From NCBI GenBank assembly GCA_038227745.1, contig JBBRPS010000008.1:1-36396 (forward strand): 36,396 nt of DNA, read 5' to 3'. Source of the stretch: DASPXY01 sp038227745. GTDB taxonomy: Bacteria > Planctomycetota > Planctomycetia > Gemmatales > Gemmataceae. The notes beneath the pieces are model-generated. The model was given only the letters and a program-made list of their open reading frames with translations, did not search any database and was not told where the DNA came from. The position numbers and the translations under genes are program-made. Below are positions 23,793-32,278 of the stretch, in pieces. The stretch's first letter is position 1, and each line of letters begins with the position of its first letter.

Positions 23793-24818
23793 TTATGGGC
23801 CTTTCAGCTCATACTCGCCGTAGCGCTTCGAGGCGTACGTCTTCTGCCCCTTCTCCGTGCCGAGGACGATCAGGGCGGCCGCCCCCGGGATGCCCTCGAT
23901 CATCTTCAGGCCGCGCTCCGGGCCGAGGATGCACACCGAGCTGGCCAGCCCGTCGGCGGTGCCGCCCGGCTTCACCACCGTCGTGCTGATCCGCGTCGTC
24001 AGGCCCATGCCTGTTTTCGGATCGACGATGTGGCCGTAACGCTTGCCGCCGATGACGACGTACTGCTCGGTGTCGCCCGAGGTGGACACGCCCGCGTCCT
24101 TCAGCAGCAGGTAGCGCGACGGCCTGGCGGTCGGGTTCTCCAGCGGCGCCACGCCGACCTTCCAGCCGCGGGCGTCGGGCGGGGCGTCGCCGACGACGAT
24201 GTCGCCGCCGGCCGCCACCAGGGCGCGCGTGATGCCGTACCGGCGCAGCACCGCCAGCATCATCTCCGCGGCGTAGCCCTTCGCGATGCCGCCCAGGTCC
24301 AGCAGCATCCCCACCATCACCAGCCGCACCGTGCGGTCCTTCGCGTTCAGAAGGATCTTCTCGTACCCGACCAGGGAGAGGGCGCGCTTCAGCTGTTCGA
24401 GGTCGGGCAACTCGCGCGTGCGGCGGGAGCGCCGCCACAGCCGCACCACCGGGCCGACCGTCACGTCGAAGGCCCCGCCCGAGAGGCGCGAGATCGCCTT
24501 CGCCCGCTCCAGCACCTTGAAGAGGTCGGCGCTGACGGGGACGGGCTCGCCGCCGGCTTTCTTGCACAGGCGCATCAATTCACTGGTCGGGCGGTAGTCG
24601 CTCATGATACCATCGAGTTCGGCGGCGCGGGCGAACGCCTCCTTCGCGGCCTTCTTCGCCGTCGCCTCGTCGGGGGCGTAGAGGACGATCCGGAATGTCG
24701 TCCCCATGTGCGGTTCGGTGAACTCGAAGCGCTTGAGGGCCGGCCCGTCCGCCCGCCCCAGCAGGGCCGCGGCGGTGAGTACGACCGCAGCCGACCCCAG
24801 AAGAGTGTTTTTGCTCAT
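23793..24818 (-). CDS. apbE: FAD:protein FMN transferase (ApbE family)
   Basis: ApbE attaches FMN covalently to Ser/Thr of exported flavoproteins using FAD and Mg2+. The 341-residue protein has an N-terminal hydrophobic export segment (LLGSAAVVLTAAALLG). It has the family motifs HMGTTFRIVLYA, GGAFDVTVGPVVRLW, LDLGGIAKGYAAE, VSTSGDTEQYV with GHIVDPKTG, and the metal-site region GGTADGLASSVCILG. The ATG at 24818 places the signal correctly; the open frame extends nine codons to a TTG. The flavoprotein target is not in the window. It is divergent from the formylglycine-enzyme-like gene and leads the two-gene operon with the downstream unknown gene. Confidence 0.9.
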   Translation of the reverse strand: MSKNTLLGSAAVVLTAAALLGRADGPALKRFEFTEPHMGTTFRIVLYAPDEATAKKAAKEAFARAAELDGIMSDYRPTSELMRLCKKAGGEPVPVSADLFKVLERAKAISRLSGGAFDVTVGPVVRLWRRSRRTRELPDLEQLKRALSLVGYEKILLNAKDRTVRLVMVGMLLDLGGIAKGYAAEMMLAVLRRYGITRALVAAGGDIVVGDAPPDARGWKVGVAPLENPTARPSRYLLLKDAGVSTSGDTEQYVVIGGKRYGHIVDPKTGMGLTTRISTTVVKPGGTADGLASSVCILGPERGLKMIEGIPGAAALIVLGTEKGQKTYASKRYGEYELKGP

Positions 24819-24875
24819 GGCCTTGACCGCCCCCGGCCCGTACAATCACCTGTAACCCTGTGGAGAATACCATAC

Positions 24876-25913
24876 ATGAAACACCTCCCGCAGCACCCCC
24901 TCGCCTGGTGTGTTTTTGCCGTCGCCGCGGCCGTCCTGTTCCTGAGCGGCAACGCGCCCGGGCAGGCCAGCCTCAAGCTGCCCGCCATCGAGAAAGCGGC
25001 GCACAAGAGCTACGCCGAGGCGGTCCCCGGCGCGCAGGTGAAGTTCGAGATGGTGGCCATCCCGGGCGGCACCTACCTGATGGGCAGTCCGCCGGGCGAG
25101 CCGGGCCGCGCCGACGACGAGGGGCCGCAGCACCCCGTCACCGTCCGGCCGTTCTGGATCGGCAAGACGGAAGTCGCCTGGGACGAATACGATCTCTACT
25201 GGAGGAAACTGCCCGGCGCCAAGGTGGGGACGACGCCGACCGACAAGGCCGCCGACGCCGTCACACGGCCGACCCCGCCGTATGCCGACGAGACGTTCGG
25301 TCACGGGCGCGAGGGCAACCCGGTGCTGTGCATCACGCACCATGCGGCGATGGAGTACTGCCGCTGGCTATCGGCCAAGACGGGCAAACTGTATCGCCTG
25401 CCCACCGAGGCCGAGTGGGAGTGGGCCTGCCGCGCCGGCACCACCACCGCCTACTCCTTCGGCGAGGACGCCAGCAAACTCGACGACTACGCCTGGTACG
25501 AGAAGGACTCGGAAGAGGTGGCGCACCAGGTCGGCAAGAAGAAGGCGAACCCGTGGGGCCTTTACGACATGCACGGCAACGTCGCCGAGTGGTGCATCGA
25601 CCAGTACCTCAAGGACGAGTACAAGAAATTCCCCCTCGACAAGGCGACGCTCGCCCCCGTCGAATTGCCGGGCACGAAGCGGTATTCGTACGTGGCGCGC
25701 GGCGGCTCGTGGGTCGATCCGCCGGCGAAGCTGCGCAGCGCCGCCCGCCGCGGCTCGGACAAGGACTGGCTGAAGCGCGACCCGCAGCGGCCGCAGAGCA
25801 TCTGGTGGATGACCGACGCGGATTTCGTCGGTTTTCGAGTTGTGCGCGCGGTCGCCGAACAGGAGAATCTAAAGGGGCTGCGCTCGAAGGTGACTCGCGA
25901 GAGCAGCGACTGA
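24876..25913 (+). CDS. Formylglycine-generating-enzyme/SUMF1-domain secreted protein
   Basis: The 345-residue protein has a signal peptide (hydrophobic 12-24, cleavage near APGQA) and one SUMF1/FGE-sulfatase domain. Motifs are FEMVAIPGGTYLMGSP, HPVTVRPFWIGKTEVAWDEY, YRLPTEAEWEWACRAGT, YDMHGNVAEWCIDQY, ARGGSW and the ending GFRVVRAV. Family members either oxidise the sulfatase Cys to formylglycine or serve as non-catalytic binding domains; a catalytic role is unproven here. GGAGA at 24862-24866 lies 9 bases before the ATG at 24876. The last 36 codons are repeated in decayed form at 25998-26108. No sulfatase gene is in the window. Confidence 0.87.
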   Translation: MKHLPQHPLAWCVFAVAAAVLFLSGNAPGQASLKLPAIEKAAHKSYAEAVPGAQVKFEMVAIPGGTYLMGSPPGEPGRADDEGPQHPVTVRPFWIGKTEVAWDEYDLYWRKLPGAKVGTTPTDKAADAVTRPTPPYADETFGHGREGNPVLCITHHAAMEYCRWLSAKTGKLYRLPTEAEWEWACRAGTTTAYSFGEDASKLDDYAWYEKDSEEVAHQVGKKKANPWGLYDMHGNVAEWCIDQYLKDEYKKFPLDKATLAPVELPGTKRYSYVARGGSWVDPPAKLRSAARRGSDKDWLKRDPQRPQSIWWMTDADFVGFRVVRAVAEQENLKGLRSKVTRESSD

Positions 25914-25926
25914 TTCCTGGTCCGGC

Positions 25927-25991
25927 TAGAGCCGTTTTCGGTTGAGTGTGGCGGTTCGTGGCCGACTCGCGGAGCGAGTCGGCCACGAACC
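25927..25991 (+). repeat. Interspersed element, copy C: 36-nt head plus palindrome
   Basis: The head is 25927-25962 (TAGAGC...GGTTCGTGGC). The palindrome arms are 25953-25970 and 25974-25991, a perfect 18 bp with a GGA loop. It ends directly at the start of the FGE-like gene remnant. Confidence 0.75.
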
Positions 25992-25992
25992 T

Positions 25993-26108
25993 CTGGATGG
26001 CTGACCGACGCGGACTTCGTCGGCTTCCGCGTGGTGCGGGCCGTCAACGAACAGGACAACCTGAAGGGGCTACGCTCGCAGATCACGCGGGATAGCCCTG
26101 AGGACTGA
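25993..26108 (+). pseudogene. 3'-terminal remnant of a second FGE-like gene
   Basis: Read in the frame beginning TGG at 25998, the DNA encodes WLTDADFVGFRVVRAVNEQ followed by DNLKGLRSQITRDSPED and a stop at 26106-26108. This aligns almost residue for residue with the last 36 codons of the intact gene (25806-25913). The rest of the domain is missing, and copy C of the repeat abuts the 5' edge. No start codon or ribosome-binding site remains. It is best explained as the tail of a former paralogue or tandem duplicate, truncated by deletion or repeat insertion. Confidence 0.8.
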
Positions 26109-26145
26109 ACCAGCCAACCGTTTCTTTACCCCCGGAGGAGCAGCG

Positions 26146-27435
26146 ATGACCGAGAAGCAGACGACCAGCGCCGGCGAGACGCGCCGCGACTTCCTGAAGA
26201 CCGCGGCGGTGACCGCGGGCACCGCCGCGATGGCGGCCAACCTGACCATGCTGTCCAACGTCCACGCCGACGGCCCCGACACCATCCGCGTCGGCCTGGT
26301 CGGCTGCGGCGGCCGGGGCACCGGCGCCGCCACGCAGTGCGTGCAGGGCGGCGATAACGTCCGCCTGGTGGCGATGGGCGATGCGTTCCGCGACCGGCTC
26401 GACGGCGCCCGCAACAACCTGATGAACAACCGCAACCTCGCGGGCCGCATCGAGGTGCCGGCGAACCGCTGCTTCGTCGGCCTGAACGCCTACGAGCAGG
26501 TGATCGCCAACTGCGACCTGGTGATCCTGGCCACCCCACCCGGCTTCCGCCCGACCCACATCCGGGCCGCGGTCAACGCCCGCAAGCACGTCTTCACCGA
26601 GAAGCCCGTCGCCGTCGATGGGGCCGGCGTGCGCACCGTGCTGACCGCGTTCGGGGACGCCAACCGCCATCGGCTCTCCTGCGTGGCGGGCACGCAGCGC
26701 CGCTACCAGACCTCGTACCGCGAGGCGATGCAGCGCCTCCACGGCGGCGACATCGGCACGATCACCGGCGGCCGCTGCTACTGGAACCAGGGCGCGCTGT
26801 GGCATCGCGCCCGCACCCCGAACATGACCGCCGTGGAGTGGCAGCTGCGCAACTGGCTGTACTTCACCTGGCTGTCGGGCGACCACATCTGCGAGCAGCA
26901 CGTGCATAACCTGGATGTCATCAACTGGGCGCTGGACGACCACCCGGACCGGGCAGTGGGCATGGGCGGCCGGCAGGTGCGCACGGGGCCGGAGTTCGGC
27001 CAAATCTACGACCACTTCGCCATCGACTACGAATACCCCAACGGCGTGCATGTACTGAGCATGTGCCGGCAGATCGCGGGTTGCGAGAACAACGTCTCGG
27101 AGGCGATCGTCGGTACGCGCGGCAGCTGGACCTCGCAGCGGCGGGCGATCACCGGCGTGCGCCCCTGGGCGTTCCGCGAGCGCGACAACGACCCGTACCA
27201 GCAGGAGCACGTGGCGCTGATCGAGAGCATCCGCGCCGGGCGGCCGATCAACGACCTGCGCAAAGTAGCCCACAGCACGCTGACGGCGATCATGGGCCGC
27301 ATGTCGGTGTACACCGGCCGGGCGGTGACGTGGGAGCAGGCGCTGAACTCGGAGGTGAACCTGATGCCGGCGAACCTGCGCATGGACATGAGCCTGCCGG
27401 TGCCCCCGGTCGCGATGCCCGGGAGTCCGGCGTAA
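26146..27435 (+). CDS. Tat-exported Gfo/Idh/MocA-family oxidoreductase
   Basis: The 429-residue protein carries a twin-arginine signal (RRDFLK at 13-18, then an Ala-rich core to about residue 41). The Rossmann nucleotide-binding motif is VGLVGCGGRGTGAA (49-62), and EKPVAVD at 152-158 has the family's conserved Lys. GDHICEQHVHNLDVINW supplies the candidate active-site His residues. These NAD(P)-dependent enzymes act on sugars or cyclitols. Members with Tat signals are abundant in Planctomycetes and thought to work in the periplasm with pre-bound cofactor. GGAGGAG lies just upstream of the ATG at 26146. The gene ends 27 bp before a strong intrinsic terminator. Confidence 0.93.
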   Translation: MTEKQTTSAGETRRDFLKTAAVTAGTAAMAANLTMLSNVHADGPDTIRVGLVGCGGRGTGAATQCVQGGDNVRLVAMGDAFRDRLDGARNNLMNNRNLAGRIEVPANRCFVGLNAYEQVIANCDLVILATPPGFRPTHIRAAVNARKHVFTEKPVAVDGAGVRTVLTAFGDANRHRLSCVAGTQRRYQTSYREAMQRLHGGDIGTITGGRCYWNQGALWHRARTPNMTAVEWQLRNWLYFTWLSGDHICEQHVHNLDVINWALDDHPDRAVGMGGRQVRTGPEFGQIYDHFAIDYEYPNGVHVLSMCRQIAGCENNVSEAIVGTRGSWTSQRRAITGVRPWAFRERDNDPYQQEHVALIESIRAGRPINDLRKVAHSTLTAIMGRMSVYTGRAVTWEQALNSEVNLMPANLRMDMSLPVPPVAMPGSPA

Positions 27436-27462
27436 CCCGTTGCCGTTGCCGCGTGACCGAAT

Positions 27463-27494
27463 AACCTGGCCCAGGACGCCTGGGCCAGGTTTTT
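27463..27494. terminator. Intrinsic terminator between convergent genes
   Basis: AACCTGGCCCAGG (27463-27475) and its perfect complement (27479-27491) enclose an ACG loop. The stem runs into TTTTT on the plus strand and has AA on the other side. It lies between the stops of the oxidoreductase and the minus-strand phosphatase. Confidence 0.85.
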
Positions 27495-27507
27495 CGATGA
27501 ACCCGCC

Positions 27508-28689
27508 TCACTCCAGCACTTCCAGGCCCAGAACGGTCAAATCGTCCGTCTGCCGCGTCCGCGTGAACAAGTCCTGCGACAGCTTCGCCACCAGCTCGCC
27601 GACCGGCAGGTCCCGGTGGCGCGCGGCACAGGCCAGCACACTGGCGGTCCCGACCGCCTGGCCTTCGTACGAGGCCGTGTCCATCCCGTCGGTGTAGAGC
27701 AGCAGCTTGTCGCCGGGCCGCAACTGCTGCGTCCGCACCGGGTACTTCGTCTCGAAAACACCGAGCAGACTACCCTCGATCTGCCACTGCTGCGGCGCGC
27801 CGTCGTGGGGCAGGTAAACGGGGTAAGGATGGCCGGAGCGTGCGAACTGCAGCACGCCGTCCTTGAAGTTGTAGAGGACGTAGACCATCGTGATGAACGG
27901 CGTCTCGGACAGGGCCTGGTCGATCAGGTCGCGGTTGAGGCGCTGCAGCACCTCGCTCGGCGGCACCAGGCGGTACTCCTTGCCGGAGATCTCCTTGGCC
28001 TTCACGCCCTTCTTGACGAAGATCGTCAGCAGGCTGGCCGGCACGCCGTGGCCCATCGCGTCGGCGACGTAGAAGCCCAGATGGTTCTCGTCGAGGCGAA
28101 AGATGTCGTAGAAGTCGCCGCCCACCCGGCCGCACGGCTGGTAGTGGACCGCGAAGCGCACCTGCGGCAAATCCGGCAACGTCTGCGGCAGGAAGCTCTG
28201 CTGGATGCGCCGGGCCAGTTCCAGTTCCTGGTCGATCTGCTGGTAAGCGAGCTGGAGCCGTTTGTTGATCCGGTGGACTTCGAGGGTCTTTTCGTTGAGG
28301 CGGTCGTGGCCCTCCTTGATGCGGAGGAGGGCGCGGGCCTGGGCGAGCAATTCGGCGGTCTCGAAGGGGCGCAGGAGGTAGGCGTCGGCGCCGCACTCCA
28401 GGCTGGCCAGGCGAGCGGCGGGGGCGTGGTCGGCAGTGAGGAACAGGATGGGCAGGAAGCCATCGCCGGCGCGGACGCGGAGGCGGCGGCAGAACTGCAG
28501 CGCCTCGGCGGCCCGGGCGGTGCCATCGAGCACGACGAGCTGGTAGGCGGCGAGGTCGGCCGGGTCGTCCAAGGTGAGGGGATGGGTATCGATGGCGTGG
28601 CCCGCCTGCTCCAGCAGCCGGCGCGTGTCGTCCACAGACGCCGCCGTGTCGGCACACAGGAGAATGCGGAGCGCACTTGCCGGGGCCAT
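27508..28689 (-). CDS. Response regulator with RsbU/SpoIIE-type PP2C phosphatase domain
   Basis: The 393-residue protein has a receiver-like domain (about 1-120), a coiled-coil linker (125-165, NEKTLEVHRINKRLQLAYQQ) and a PPM/SpoIIE phosphatase domain. The phosphatase has the metal-binding motifs GGDFYDIF, ADAMGHGVPASL, LLLYTDGMDTA and TDDLTVLGLEV, all intact. Such proteins usually dephosphorylate anti-anti-sigma (STAS) factors. The receiver keeps Asp55 (VVLDG). It has only one acidic residue in the N-terminal pocket (LLCAD), and Arg108 replaces the conserved Lys (LLRPFE), so phospho-switching may be altered or lost. The ATG at 28689 has GGGAG about 11 bases upstream. Confidence 0.9.
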   Translation of the reverse strand: MAPASALRILLCADTAASVDDTRRLLEQAGHAIDTHPLTLDDPADLAAYQLVVLDGTARAAEALQFCRRLRVRAGDGFLPILFLTADHAPAARLASLECGADAYLLRPFETAELLAQARALLRIKEGHDRLNEKTLEVHRINKRLQLAYQQIDQELELARRIQQSFLPQTLPDLPQVRFAVHYQPCGRVGGDFYDIFRLDENHLGFYVADAMGHGVPASLLTIFVKKGVKAKEISGKEYRLVPPSEVLQRLNRDLIDQALSETPFITMVYVLYNFKDGVLQFARSGHPYPVYLPHDGAPQQWQIEGSLLGVFETKYPVRTQQLRPGDKLLLYTDGMDTASYEGQAVGTASVLACAARHRDLPVGELVAKLSQDLFTRTRQTDDLTVLGLEVLE

Positions 28690-28717
28690 AGACCGTTACT
28701 CCCTGAGAGAAAGTTTC

Positions 28718-28746
28718 ACTATACGCTGAACCGGCTTGCGCGTTAA
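28718..28746 (-). promoter_or_regulatory. Candidate promoter of the RsbU-type phosphatase
   Basis: On the minus strand TTAACG (28741-28746) and TATAGT (28718-28723) are 17 bp apart, about 30 bp before the ATG. The -35 overlaps the outer edge of the 27-bp palindrome at 28744. Confidence 0.4.
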
Positions 28747-28809
28747 GCCCACCCGTGGCACCGGGTGGGTTTTCGTCTCGGGACCCACCCGGTGCCACGG
28801 GTGGGCTTA
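28744..28809. repeat. 27-bp perfect hairpin between divergent phosphatase and lepA genes
   Basis: The arms at 28744-28770 and 28783-28809 are perfectly complementary with a 12-base loop. The arm begins TAAGCCCACCCGTGGCACCG and is itself partly self-complementary. It sits between two divergent genes, where no terminator is needed, so a repeat element or regulatory role is likelier. Confidence 0.75.
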
Positions 28810-28913
28810 CCGGACACGCAACCCCGTCTACTCAGCCCCGCGAAAAGCTGGTAAGCTTCTGGAGAGCGAGGGTGTCCCCTCGCGCGTTGACGTCCCCCCA
28901 GGAGAGCCGCCGG

Positions 28914-30728
<1,815 letters not shown>

Positions 30729-30752
30729 CGTTTGCGAAAACGAGGTGACATC

Positions 30753-31028
30753 ATGAAAGCGAATGGGGCCGCGGCCGAGGCGAAACCGCAAACCGAAGCG
30801 ACCAGCGAACACTGGCAGCAGCTTTGTGCCGAACTGACGGCCGAGCGCGACCAGCTTCGTCTGGAGCTCGCGAAAGCCGTGAAGCAGCGCGATCAGTGCC
30901 GCAAGGCGCTGATCGTCTTGATGCGGCAGGATGCGGACTTCGACAAGAAAGCGATCCTCGCGCAGGTGGGTAAAGGGCAATCCTTCAAGGACCTCATCGC
31001 GCAGCTGGAGTCGCAGGGGGCCTCGTGA
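30753..31028 (+). CDS. Small coiled-coil protein, copy 1
   Basis: The 91-residue protein has a coiled coil over about residues 15-60 (HWQQLCAELTAERDQLRLEL), then a short C-terminal unit GKGQSFKDLIAQLES. It is clearly homologous to the product of 31921-32241: EHWQ..CAEL..ERD.L, QC..AL and GQS.K.LIA.LE are shared. GAGGTG precedes the ATG at 30753 by about 6 bases. The stop TGA overlaps the next gene's ATG by one base (TGATG), so the two are translationally coupled. By arrangement it resembles an antitoxin or partner protein; its function is unknown. Confidence 0.7.
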   Translation: MKANGAAAEAKPQTEATSEHWQQLCAELTAERDQLRLELAKAVKQRDQCRKALIVLMRQDADFDKKAILAQVGKGQSFKDLIAQLESQGAS

Positions 31029-31345
31029 TGGCGTCAAGGAAAGAGCCCCCGTACCAGGTGGAGGCCACCGGCCCAGCCAACGAGGAGGTTGGCGATCCCA
31101 TCACCAAAGCATCCTCACGCGGCGAGCTACAAGAACTGACGGGCGCTCTGCAAGCTATTGTTCGCCGGTTGGAGACGCGACCGCTTCACTGGGGCGATCC
31201 GGAACGTCGAACCCGCAAGCAAGGTGGTCTGGTTTACCACGGGATCGAAGAGCCCCTCATCGTACAGTACGTCGTCTTCAAAACCGAGAAGGTCGTATGC
31301 CTGCTGCATGTATGGGCCTTGCCGGGTTCCTCATTGGCCGAATAA
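31028..31345 (+). CDS. RelE/ParE-like candidate toxin or partner of the coiled-coil protein
   Basis: The 105-residue protein has an N-terminal polar stretch. A region follows reading ALQAIVRRLETRPLHWGDP, then GLVYHGIEEPLIVQYVVF and VVCLLHVW. The order of helix, P-L-x-x-G-(D/E)-P turn and beta strands with P-L-x-V resembles small RelE/ParE-fold proteins that I associate with planctomycete toxin-antitoxin-like pairs. No catalytic residues can be assigned. The start ATG at 31028 overlaps the previous stop by one base; GGGGG lies about 7 bases upstream. The assignment is tentative. Confidence 0.5.
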   Translation: MASRKEPPYQVEATGPANEEVGDPITKASSRGELQELTGALQAIVRRLETRPLHWGDPERRTRKQGGLVYHGIEEPLIVQYVVFKTEKVVCLLHVWALPGSSLAE

Positions 31346-31380
31346 GGGGGCGTGCCGGTACTGAAGTCAGAGCAACGACG

Positions 31381-31426
31381 GGGTGATTCCGTCAACCAGG
31401 GCAGACCGGAAGGAGCCGTTCGCATG
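31381..31426 (+). repeat. Duplicated copy of the lepB leader and start codon
   Basis: Bases 31394-31426 are identical over 33 bases to 32249-32281, including AAGGAG and the ATG start codon of the first signal peptidase gene. Partial similarity continues upstream to 31381. Here the ATG is followed by GGG CAA TGA, so nothing useful is translated. Confidence 0.8.
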
Positions 31427-31451
31427 GGGCAATGAAGAAACTGCGGGGTGA

Positions 31452-31547
31452 GCGAAGCAGGCGATAGGCAAGAAGCGCATGAAGCAGGTCGGGCAGGTGG
31501 AGATTCCGCAGGAGGCGTTTCTCGCCGTGCTGGAGTCGGATCAGTGA
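31452..31547 (+). pseudogene. Duplicated 3' end of lepA
   Basis: These 96 bases align without gaps to 30633-30728, the lepA terminus. By eye there are 7 mismatches. Four are synonymous third-position changes, one alters Lys to Ile, and the stop is TGA instead of TAG. There is no upstream coding sequence in frame. It lies 25 bp after the lepB-leader copy. Confidence 0.85.
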
Positions 31548-31574
31548 CGATGAAGCGCCGCAGAGACTTTCAAC

Positions 31575-31838
31575 ATGAGGGGGACCGGATCTGAGCCTGA
31601 CGCACCGAGGACTGCGCGTGCGTGGCTCGCTGCTCTGGATTTGGAACTGCCCGATCCGACGGACGAAGATTTACGAGACCTCGACGTGGCGATGGGCTAT
31701 GACGAGTTCTGGGAATGGAGCAGTGGCAAGGTTGACCTCGTCAATTGGAGAAAGAGTAGCTGGAAGGAAACCATTGTCGTGTGGCTGGTCGTGTGGGGGG
31801 TACTTCTCCTCGTCGTGTGGCTGCACCAACTTCTCTGA
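31575..31838 (+). CDS. Small acidic protein with a C-terminal membrane helix
   Basis: The 87-residue protein has a soluble acidic part (ALDLELPDPTDEDLRDLDVA) and a single C-terminal hydrophobic helix (about 69-87, VVWLVVWGVLLLVVW), a tail-anchored layout. It has no family I recognise and no similarity to the toxin-like gene that holds the equivalent place in the upstream unit. No strong ribosome-binding site precedes the ATG at 31575. Composition is less GC-biased than lepA. The coherent soluble-plus-anchor layout suggests a real gene. Confidence 0.5.
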   Translation: MRGTGSEPDAPRTARAWLAALDLELPDPTDEDLRDLDVAMGYDEFWEWSSGKVDLVNWRKSSWKETIVVWLVVWGVLLLVVWLHQLL

Positions 31839-31920
31839 CTTCGGGCATGAGGCGGTCCCGCGAGAGGAATTCCCGCGACCCTGGGTTTGGACCAATACGG
31901 CCCGTTAAGGGTGTGAACCC

Positions 31921-32241
31921 ATGAGTACGATACTGAGCAGCCGGGAACCGGCGTGTAACGAACACTGGCAACGGCGCTGTGCGGAGTTGGAGGAAGAGCG
32001 CGACCGACTCCAGCGTGAAGTTGTCAAACTCCGCGAACACCTCCTTCAGTGCCAGGAGGCGCTGGTAACGGTTTTGACGCACGAGGAAGGGGAGTTGGAC
32101 GAGGTGGCGCTATTCGCGCTAGCGGGAACGGGGCAGTCCGCGAAAGAACTTATCGCGGAACTGGAGGCCAAGTACGGCCTGGCAACGCCGTCCCAGGAAG
32201 ACCCGCCGTTCTACGTGGATGGCACGGATGCCGCAAGGTGA
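31921..32241 (+). CDS. Small coiled-coil protein, copy 2
   Basis: The 106-residue protein is a paralogue of the 30753-31028 product, with NEHWQRRCAELEEERDRLQ, LLQCQEAL and GTGQSAKELIAELEA. It has a longer C-terminal tail (about 18 residues) and no overlapping toxin-like gene. The ATG at 31921 has AAGGGTG about 7 bases upstream. It ends 37 bp before the signal peptidase start. Its stop lies next to the duplicated leader sequence. Confidence 0.68.
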   Translation: MSTILSSREPACNEHWQRRCAELEEERDRLQREVVKLREHLLQCQEALVTVLTHEEGELDEVALFALAGTGQSAKELIAELEAKYGLATPSQEDPPFYVDGTDAAR

Positions 32242-32278
32242 CACGGTGAACCAGGGCAGACCGGAAGGAGCCGTTCGC

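Noticed and set aside
24823..24846. TTGACC and TACAAT as a promoter of the FGE-like gene
   Set aside because: The spacer is only 12 bp, too short for a sigma70-type promoter.
23187..24875. Upstream extension of the FGE-like frame across apbE and the unknown gene
   Set aside because: The frame is open by chance on the strand opposite two well-supported genes. The signal peptide and ribosome-binding site place the start at 24876.
20989..25991. CRISPR-like interpretation of the dispersed repeats
   Set aside because: Copies are kilobases apart, in different orientations, with internal palindromes and no regular spacers or cas genes.
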